Shown here in pieces: positions 1-6,400 of a stretch of DNA of 11,808 nt; position 1 is the first letter of the stretch, and each line of letters starts with the position of its first letter. Position numbers and translations under genes: made by a program. The DNA is from Acidobacteria bacterium UBA7540 (GTDB taxonomy: Bacteria > Acidobacteriota > Terriglobia > UBA7540): positions 1 through 11,808 of the forward strand of contig DLMI01000248.1 of NCBI GenBank assembly GCA_002478145.1, written 5' to 3'. Below the pieces are notes generated by a model, which saw only the letters and a program-made list of their open reading frames with translations, made no database searches and had not been told where the DNA came from.

Positions 1-49
1 ATCTGCCGTTTCCGAAGCTGCTGAGCAGTACAGATTCAATGGCGTATCA

Positions 50-1036
50 TCAATATGTATTGTGAATAAAGACTCGATACACCTTTCCTGGCACGTCCAG
101 ATTCATCACCCAGGAGGGTTCTTTCTGAATCGTTCCATCTTTCTTGCGGACAGGAAGCTCTCCCGACCACGTTTTCCCCGCGCCCAACCGATCGAGAATC
201 TCATTCAAGGTCCGCGCGGCACCTTGCCCTTCGAGGTCGTGCAGAAGAGTTACATTGTTGCCGAGCAGTTCTCCCCGCTCGTAGCCCAGGAGGGCTTCCT
301 CGGCAGCATTGGCATAGAGGATGGTCCCGGAATCGGTAGCTAGGGAGACTCCCAGGGGGAGGGTCTGGAGGATCTTTGTATGGACTCGTCGCTCCAGCCC
401 CGCCCAAGCTCGTGCCTTCTCGTCATGGAATAACAGGAAGGCTGCCACCCCGACGAGCCAGATGACTAACCCCCCGCCATAGGTTGTGAACATTCTTGCC
501 AGGCCTACGCTGCGGGTCGCCGCCTCGCCTTGTTGTTGAAGGCGGGTCTGCTGTGCGGATTTGATCTCCGCCATGCACTTGCCGATGTCATCTCTCAACT
601 TTTGGTCTTCCAGATTCGTCGCTGTCTTATCCCGGGCGGATGGGTTCTTCTTGGCGACAGCCATCGACTGTTCGAACAGGATAATCTGCTTGGTAACCAG
701 AGACGCAAGGCTCGCGGACTTTGCCTGAACCGATTTATCTATCTTTGTCTCATCATCAATCCCTTGAAGAGCCTTGTGAAGCTGCGAGACGGAATCCTGG
801 TAGGCGCTGTTCCAGGTCTGATCGCCGCCCGAGGTGACATATTTCTGCGCGTTGGTGGCGGCCTCGGTCAGCAGCGAGAGCGCGGCGTCTGTCTCCTGCA
901 TCACCTTCGCCGCCTGCGCCATCCCACTTGCAGAGCTTGAGACTCCAAGCAGTGCGGCATGTAGAAAGAGTACCACTACCAGAACAACAGGCACGGCAAA
1001 CGCATAGGCAATCGCAATCTTTCGCCTCTGGCTCAT
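50..1036 (-). CDS. Two-pass membrane sensor: CHASE3-like domain plus PAS, no output domain
   Basis: The 328-residue protein has a first membrane helix at about residues 10-30, a mostly helical periplasmic region (about 35-180) and a second membrane helix at about 185-203. The periplasmic region contains a degenerate CHASE3-like stretch (ETDAALSLLTEAATNAQKYV, then TSGGD). A PAS domain follows at about 215-322 (TLPLGVSLATDSGTILYANAAEE, GYERGELLG, KKDGT). It should sit in the inner membrane and sense a periplasmic or cytosolic cue. Histidine kinases, GGDEF proteins and chemoreceptors share this front half, but here the protein stops six residues after the PAS fold, at two consecutive TGA codons (50-52, 47-49). 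The start is well supported: AGGAGG (1047-1052) lies 10 nt upstream of ATG. It is either a stand-alone sensor passing signal by protein contact or a gene that has lost its kinase. The family call is firm for PAS and moderate for CHASE3. Confidence 0.85.
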   Translation of the reverse strand: MSQRRKIAIAYAFAVPVVLVVVLFLHAALLGVSSSASGMAQAAKVMQETDAALSLLTEAATNAQKYVTSGGDQTWNSAYQDSVSQLHKALQGIDDETKIDKSVQAKSASLASLVTKQIILFEQSMAVAKKNPSARDKTATNLEDQKLRDDIGKCMAEIKSAQQTRLQQQGEAATRSVGLARMFTTYGGGLVIWLVGVAAFLLFHDEKARAWAGLERRVHTKILQTLPLGVSLATDSGTILYANAAEEALLGYERGELLGNNVTLLHDLEGQGAARTLNEILDRLGAGKTWSGELPVRKKDGTIQKEPSWVMNLDVPGKVYRVFIHNTY

Positions 1037-1099
1037 TTGGTTACTTCCTCCTACGATGGATTACACACTGGAGAAGGACCGCCTGGTGCTGTATCGTAC

Positions 1100-1128
1100 A
1101 CTATACCCTACTGGCCGCAACCCGGCAA
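1100..1128 (-). promoter_or_regulatory. Putative sigma70 promoter of the CHASE3/PAS gene
   Basis: On the minus strand, TTGCCG (1123-1128) and TATAGT (1100-1105) are separated by exactly 17 bp. Transcription would start near 1093 and give a leader of about 57 nt carrying the AGGAGG ribosome-binding site. This is a match by eye to the sigma70 consensus. Confidence 0.45.
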
Positions 1129-1153
1129 GAGGCCGGTCCCCTGTGGATGACGA

Positions 1154-1182
1154 TTGACGTTACACTGAGGAGTCCCTACAAT
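1154..1182 (+). promoter_or_regulatory. Putative sigma70 promoter ahead of the STAS gene, divergent from the sensor promoter
   Basis: TTGACG (1154-1159), a 17-bp spacer and TACAAT (1177-1182) make a near-consensus sigma70 promoter on the plus strand. Its -10 box overlaps the ATG (1181) of the nuclease-like remnant, so transcripts starting near 1189 would lack that start codon. Those transcripts would reach the STAS gene through a leader of about 280 nt. It is divergent from the minus-strand promoter at 1100-1128. Confidence 0.45.
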
Positions 1183-1516
1183 GTGTAGTCGCTTACCTTT
1201 GCCGGAGCTTGGGCTCACGGAGCTCGAGGATTGCAAAGGGTGGCTCAGAAGAAATCCTGAAATCGCTGGTGAAAGTCTCAGGATCATTCCCAGGGGGTTC
1301 GAACGATTTGACAAGTCAGGCAAAAGGTTTGACCTGCTTGCACTCGACAAACAACAAGCGACCGTCATCACTGAACAAAAAGGAGGCCCACGGTGTACTC
1401 CTGCGGATCTCCAGACCGCTCGTCACGCGGCCTTCTCTTTCAATTTGACTTTTGACAGGAAATCGCCATGCCACTTGAAATTTCAACTTCAAAGGTTGGA
1501 TCGATCACTCTCGTGA
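1181..1516 (+). pseudogene. N-terminal remnant of a NucS/DUF91-like nuclease-domain protein
   Basis: The 111-residue reading frame resembles the PD-(D/E)XK core of NucS/DUF91-type proteins. Visible elements are WLRRNPEIAGESLRII (residues 21-36), FERFDKSGKRFDLLALDK (40-57), an E-x-K in TEQK (64-67) and the helix TPADLQTARHAAFSFNLTFD (73-92). The putative metal-binding residues are D51, E65 and K67. Relatives I know of continue well beyond this point, but here the resemblance ends near residue 92 (about 1456). The frame then runs out-of-frame 49 nt into the STAS gene. The start has a good site, GAGGAG (1167-1172) 8 nt before ATG, so the 5' end looks intact and the 3' end lost. The -10 box of a strong-looking promoter lies over the ATG. 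I read it as a decaying gene whose tail was removed when the STAS gene came to lie here; a short expressed protein is the alternative. Confidence 0.55.
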
Positions 1517-1815
1517 ACCTCAGCGGAACGATTGTCGCGGGAAATGACAGGGGAATGCTCCATGACAGGATGCAGGAATTACTGGAGGCAGGCGGAACGA
1601 ACTTCATCCTGGATCTCGGGCAGGTTACTTACGTTGATAACACGGGTGTCGGGGCGCTGATTGAAGCTTTGAATTTGGCCGAGAGGAAGGGTGGAGGCGT
1701 GAAACTTCTCCACCTCACGAAGCAAATCTACGACGTGCTTCAGATCGCTGAACTTAGTGCCGTGTTTGGAATTTACGACGATCTTCAGAAAGCTCTGGAG
1801 TCGTTTGAAGCCTAG
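1468..1815 (+). CDS. Single-domain STAS anti-sigma-factor antagonist (SpoIIAA/RsbV type)
   Basis: The 115-residue protein is one STAS domain, the usual length for SpoIIAA/RsbV-type antagonists. The beta-alpha pattern is complete: opening strands (SKVGSITLVNLSGTIVAGN), a central strand ILDLGQVTYVD, the switch loop and helix DNTGVGALIEALNLAERKGG, then VKLLHLTKQIYDVLQIAELSAVFGIYDD. In SpoIIAA the residue before the glycine of this loop is the serine phosphorylated by the anti-sigma kinase. Here it is threonine (T59, in D57-N58-T59-G60). The expected role is a cytosolic phospho-switch that releases a sigma factor or output protein by binding an HPK-like anti-sigma factor. No partner kinase or phosphatase lies in the window. 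The start ATG has a purine-rich site (ACAGGA) about 8 nt upstream. A promoter at 1154-1182 probably drives it. Confidence 0.9.
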   Translation: MPLEISTSKVGSITLVNLSGTIVAGNDRGMLHDRMQELLEAGGTNFILDLGQVTYVDNTGVGALIEALNLAERKGGGVKLLHLTKQIYDVLQIAELSAVFGIYDDLQKALESFEA

Positions 1816-1948
1816 GACAAGGCTTGGCAGGGCCCAGTGTCGCCTGGAAGCAAGATGGTTTGCGGGGCTTCAGATCCATTCGCGTTCCCCGAGGGAACAG
1901 TCCTTGCATTCTCGCCGGGTATGTCTGCTCCTTTGACCCAGAATCGCG

Positions 1949-1976
1949 TTGTCCCAGACACAGTTTTGAATATCTT
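1949..1976 (+). promoter_or_regulatory. Possible promoter of the PilZ gene
   Basis: TTGTCC (1949-1954) and TATCTT (1971-1976) are separated by 16 bp on the plus strand. A start near 1983 would give a leader of about 17 nt before the ATG at 2000, and would barely precede or exclude the alternative GTG at 1985. Each box matches the consensus at four of six positions, so this is tentative. Confidence 0.3.
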
Positions 1977-1999
1977 AAGGAAACGTGCAGAGGCGCACT

Positions 2000-2530
2000 A
2001 TGTGGATTGAACTAGAGGATGGAAATCGAAAGCCAGACGAACGCAAGGAACTCCGCTGGAACATCCCCATTCCTGTTTCCGTTAAAGGCGTTCGGACGGA
2101 CGGCACGGAGTTCAACGAGCAAACCATCACCACCGACGCCAGCCCCTCAGGAATGTGCGTTCTCCTGACCGTGGCGTTACGCAAGGGTGATCAGGTTACA
2201 GTCACGGCCCCGGAGGAGAAATTCGAGTCATCGGCGACCGTCCGTTACGTGAGCGCCTTGGGCCCCGGCATGAACCGCATTCGCATAAACTTCCCGAAAA
2301 GCGCAAAATTCACCCGGGAATCCGCCGCGAAAAAGTATGTTTATGACTATTATAATGGACAGTGGGTTGGGTATATTGTCGACGACATCTACTACAACAC
2401 GAAGCACGAGGCCTTTGGAAAGATCGAGAATAACAAGATTGTGTCGCTGGACTCCGGAGCGCTCCTCTTCGATCTAAGCGCGGGCCGTGCTTACGATACA
2501 CACGGGAATTGTATCGGACATATCATCTAA
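2000..2530 (+). CDS. PilZ-domain protein (c-di-GMP binding) with an unrecognised C-terminal beta domain
   Basis: The 176-residue protein begins with a PilZ domain (about residues 14-105). Both ligand-binding signatures are intact: RKELR (R15, R19) fits RxxxR, and DASPSG (46-51) fits [D/N]xSxxG. It should bind cyclic di-GMP in the cytosol. The remaining 65 or so residues are Tyr/Gly-rich and repeat a G-x-I pattern (VGYIVDD, FGKIENN, IGHII at the end), suggesting a small all-beta output domain that I cannot name. I chose ATG at 2000 because GAGG (1990-1993) lies 6 nt upstream. The alternative GTG at 1985 would add five residues but has its purine box only 3 nt away. The gene follows the STAS gene by 184 bp in the same direction, with its own possible promoter. 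No diguanylate cyclase is in the window. Confidence 0.88.
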   Translation: MWIELEDGNRKPDERKELRWNIPIPVSVKGVRTDGTEFNEQTITTDASPSGMCVLLTVALRKGDQVTVTAPEEKFESSATVRYVSALGPGMNRIRINFPKSAKFTRESAAKKYVYDYYNGQWVGYIVDDIYYNTKHEAFGKIENNKIVSLDSGALLFDLSAGRAYDTHGNCIGHII

Positions 2531-2683
2531 GTCTGCACGAGAAGGCGTGCGCCACATGCATGTACACACGATAAGGCACTAATATTGTCTTCTCAAGGGA
2601 CAAATGCAGATGCTTTCAAATTATCCATGTGTACACTTTTGAGGGCAAAATCGCGCTCAAACACATGAGATGTCAGCAGGAGA

Positions 2684-3232
2684 TCAGTGGCGAGCTTCCG
2701 TCCCAAAGCGAAGGACGATGCCTGCGGAAAGCCGGACGCTGTCCTGCCGGGCGGAGCTGAAACGGGACAAAAGGTAATCCGCCTGGAACAGGCGCAAAGA
2801 CACGCGCCGCGAGACCTTCAGATCCGCACCGCCACCCACGATCAGGCCAATCCGGAATTCCGGCTTCGAGATATTCAGGAATTCGGGCCCGCCTCGCACG
2901 GCTCCGACCATGCCATGGACGAAGGGGACAAAAGTCGGATACTTGCGATAGGCGAACACCGGGCCGTACATAATACTCTGCGTATTGGTCTTGAACCCGG
3001 CCTCGGTGCCGTAGTGGCTGCTGAAGTCCAAAACGCCGCCGAACCACGAGTTGAGGTTCTCCGTCACCGAAACGTTAAAGCCGTTGAGATTGAAGTTGCT
3101 ACTGATGTTGGTGAGGTCCACATTTGGGGTCAGATTCGAGTAACCGCCAAACACTTCCAATTTGGGTGTCTGTTGCGCCAGGGCCGACACAGGCGGAATC
3201 AACAGCGCCAAGAAGATCAAAGCCTTTCGCAT
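2684..3232 (-). CDS. Small outer-membrane beta-barrel protein
   Basis: The 182-residue protein starts with a signal peptide (MRKALIFLALLIPPVSALA, predicted cut before QQ). The mature part alternates hydrophobic and polar residues in short strands: LEVFGGYSNL, WFGGVLDFSSHYG, SIMYGPVFAYRKY, FVPFVHGMVGAVRG, FRIGLIVGGGADLKVSRRVSLRLFQADYLLSRF. It closes with VRLSAGIVLRFG, a terminal strand typical of OmpA/OmpW-sized eight-strand barrels. It is probably an outer-membrane structural or porin-like protein of unknown substrate. The ATG has a GGGAGA site (3239-3244) about 6 nt upstream. It lies 177 bp downstream of the giant SBBP gene in the same direction and probably has its own promoter. A possible one on the minus strand is TTGACG (3370-3375), 17 bp, GAAAAT (3347-3352), which is weak. 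Confidence 0.85.
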   Translation of the reverse strand: MRKALIFLALLIPPVSALAQQTPKLEVFGGYSNLTPNVDLTNISSNFNLNGFNVSVTENLNSWFGGVLDFSSHYGTEAGFKTNTQSIMYGPVFAYRKYPTFVPFVHGMVGAVRGGPEFLNISKPEFRIGLIVGGGADLKVSRRVSLRLFQADYLLSRFSSARQDSVRLSAGIVLRFGTEARH

Positions 3233-3287
3233 GAAGTCTCTCCCTCACTGGCGTAATTAACCAAGGCGACAGTCTCTCGTAAAGACA

Positions 3288-3353
3288 CTGAAAACCGTGG
3301 TCTGAAATCTCGGGGCGAACCCCGCCTTGCCGCAGGGCGAGGATGGATTTTCA
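3288..3353. repeat. Nested inverted repeats between the two minus-strand envelope genes
   Basis: CTGAAAA (3288-3294) pairs with TTTTCAG (3347-3353), and a second copy, CTGAAA (3302-3307), competes for the same partner. Inside lie a hairpin with arms CGGGG (3311-3315) and CCCCG (3320-3324) around a CGAA loop, and a second GC-rich pairing (CCTTGCC with GGGCGAGG). It could end transcription of the SBBP gene or fold in the leader of the barrel gene. No U-tract follows, so a classical terminator is not supported. Confidence 0.4.
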
Positions 3354-3409
3354 GCGTCTCACCACCAGCCGTCAATTTCCGGCTCGCCCTTGGGACCGCA
3401 CTGCCAATT

Positions 3410-6400
3410 TCATTGGACCGTCAGGGTCACGGTTGCCGAATGCGTGACAGCTCCAGACGACCCATTTACGGTGACTCTGTAAGTACCTACGGGCGTGCCC
3501 GTCGGATCCACGTAACCTGTGCCTCCACCCCCACAAGCCGCCAAGCCCATCAGCAGCAGCATCGTGAGGGCCAGAGCTACCGTGGCCCACCGCAAGCGAT
3601 TCTTCCGCGCCACCAAGCTCCAAAGCCCGAACAGGGCTAGCGCCGACATCAACCAGACCTCCGGGCGCAGGGGCAACCCGGGCCCTCGTGGCCGGGGTTG
3701 GCCCCCGGGCGGGACAGAGGTCCGTCGCGTGGTGCTGATCGTCAAAGTTGAAGTCAACGAACTGACCCCATTTGGCGTGAGTGTGGACGGCGAGGCCGTG
3801 CAAGCCGCCGCCGTGGGTAGACCGCTGCAGGAGAGCGTCACCTGGGCGTTGTACCCGAACAGCGGGTTCACCGTCACGGTGAGATTGGCGGAATTCCCGG
3901 CCACCACCGTGGCCGTTAACGGAGCCACCGCCAAGCCGAAATCAGAACCAGAACCACCTAAAGAAACCACCTGTGGGCTGGTGGGTCCATTGTCGGTGAT
4001 GGTTAACGTGCCCGTCCGTGTACCGGCCACCGTGGGGGCGAACGAAACGCTAATCGTGCAAGCGGCTCCGGCCGCGAGGCTGTGCGGGCAGGTGTTCGTC
4101 TGGGAAAAGTCGCCCGTAATTACAATACTGGTGATGGTCAAAGCGGCCGTACCGCTGCTCGTTAGGGTCAGCGTCTGAGCAGCGCTCGTGGTGCCCGCGG
4201 CCTGGGCGCCAAATGTCAGGCTGGAGGCCGAGAGCGTGACGGCCGGCGCAGCCAAACCCGTACCTGCCAGAGGGACTGTCTGAGTGCTGGCCGGCGCCCC
4301 GTTGTTGTTGTCCGTCACGGTCAGCGTGCCGTAAAGGTCGCCGACGGCTGTGGGCGTAAAAGTCACGCTAATGCTGCAATTCCCTCCCACGGGAATACTC
4401 GCGCCGCAGTTGTTAGTCGCCCCAAAGTTGGCCGAGGCGGTGATCCCAACGATGAGCAACGTGGCGCTGCCGGTGTTCGTAAGAGTCACTGTCTGCGGCG
4501 CGCTGGTGGTCCCCACCGCCTGGGGAGTGGCAAACGTCACACTGGCAGGGGAAAGATTTGCGATGGGCGCAGTGACTCCCATGCCGGTTAGCGAAATCGT
4601 TTGCGGACTGTTGGCGGCATTGTCCACCAAGCTGACCGAACCCACCGCGCTGCCTGCCGTCGTGGGAGTGAACGTCACGCTGATGGTGCAAATCCCTCCC
4701 GCGGCCACGGGCGAACCGCAGGTATTGGTTTGGGCAAAGGGAGCGGTGGCGGTAATCGAGCCTAGAGTTAGAGTCGCGGTGCCGCTGTTCGTGACCGTCA
4801 CGGTTTGTGCCGCGCTGGTCGAGCTCACAATCTGAGAGCCAAAACTGAGAGTGCTGGCCGAAAGCGATACCGCGGGCACGCCAAGCCCCGTGCCCGCCAG
4901 AGGAATAACCTGGGTGCTGGCCGGCGCAGCGTTGTTGTTGTCCGTCACGGTCAGCGTGCCGTAAAGGTTGCCGACGGCGGTCGGCGTGAAAGTGACGTAA
5001 ATGCTGCAATTCCCTCCCGCGGGAATACTCGCGCCGCAGGTGTTAGTCTCCCCAAAGTTGGCCGAGGCGGTGATCCCAACGATGAACAACGTGGCGCTGC
5101 CGGGGTTCGTAAGAGTCACTGTCTGCGGCGCGCTGGTGGTCCCCACCGCCTGGGGAGTGGCAAACGTGACACTGGAAGGGGAAAGACTTGCGATGGGCGG
5201 GAGCACCCCGGTGCCCGTGAGCAGGATAATCTGGGGGCTGTCGGGTGCGTTGTCCGTGAGGGTGAGCGAATCGACGCTTGCACCTGACAAGGTGGGCGTA
5301 AAGGTAACGCCGATCTCGCAATTCGACGCCGGAGTCGTGGCCTGGAGAGGCACCGCACAGCCGTTGGTTTGGACCGCAAAAGCCCCGCTCGTAATCGCGC
5401 TGGTCATATTCAACGCCGCCGTGCCGGTGTTCGTCACCGTCAGGAACAGGGGGGAACTCGTCGTGTTGACGGCCTGATTACCGAAAGCCAGGCTTGTAGG
5501 CGACAGGACGACCGTGGGCAAATTCCCGCCGGTGCCCGTCAAGTCCACCACCTGCGTGCTGTTGGGAGCGGGCGAGTTATCCGTAATCGTGATATGGGCA
5601 GTGCGGGCTCCCACCGCTTTAGGAGTGAAGGTCACAGTAATAGTGCACTGGCCTAGGGCAGCCACGGAACCATCGCAAGTGTTGGTTTGCGAAAAATCGG
5701 CGGGGTCGTCGCCCGCGAGCGCGATGCTGGCGATGGTCAGTGCCGTGTTCCCGCCATTAGTGAGGGTTACAGTCTGCGGCGGGCTCGTCGAATTGAGGGA
5801 TTGGATCGGGAAGATCAAGCCCGCAGGGCTGAGCGCCACCCCGCCCGAAGGGACGATTTTTGACACAAAGGCATCACAGTTGCCCCCGGGGGTTGGCTGC
5901 AAGGGGTTCGAAAGGGGGAAGTCCAAGGAACACGTCTGGCCGGTAACGTAGGCGCCGCCGTTGGTATCGACCGCGATGCCATTGCCGGTGTCCGTATTGC
6001 TGCCGCCGAGGTAAGTCGAGTACACCAGGGCGGTTGACGGCGGGTTCGACAAGTTCAACTCGGCTACAAAAGCATCGGCGTTCCCGCCGCCATAGGTAGT
6101 TTGGAAGACGGCGCCGAAGATGGGGAAGTCAGTGGAAACTGTGGATCCCGTCACGTAGGCATCTTCACTCGAGTCCAGGGCAATGCCGTTGGCGGAGTCC
6201 GCCAGACTGCCCCCCAGGTAAGTAAAGTAGGTTAGCGAGGGCGCGCCGCTGAGGGCGAATTTCGCGATGAAAGCATCACCCTCACACACGCCGAGCGAAT
6301 CCAACGCGCAGTTCGGCTGATAAGCGCCGGACGGGGGAGTGAACCCGAGGGTGCTCGCGGTGGAGGTCGTAAGCCCGGCGACGTAAGCGTTGCCGCTCGC

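Noticed and set aside
1824..2015. ORF of 63 codons between the STAS and PilZ genes
   Set aside because: It has no ribosome-binding site or family features and overlaps the PilZ start; it is probably intergenic sequence.
2687..3256. Plus-strand ORF of 189 codons
   Set aside because: It is fully antisense to the outer-membrane barrel gene, which has a signal peptide and typical barrel strands; the antisense protein has no family features.
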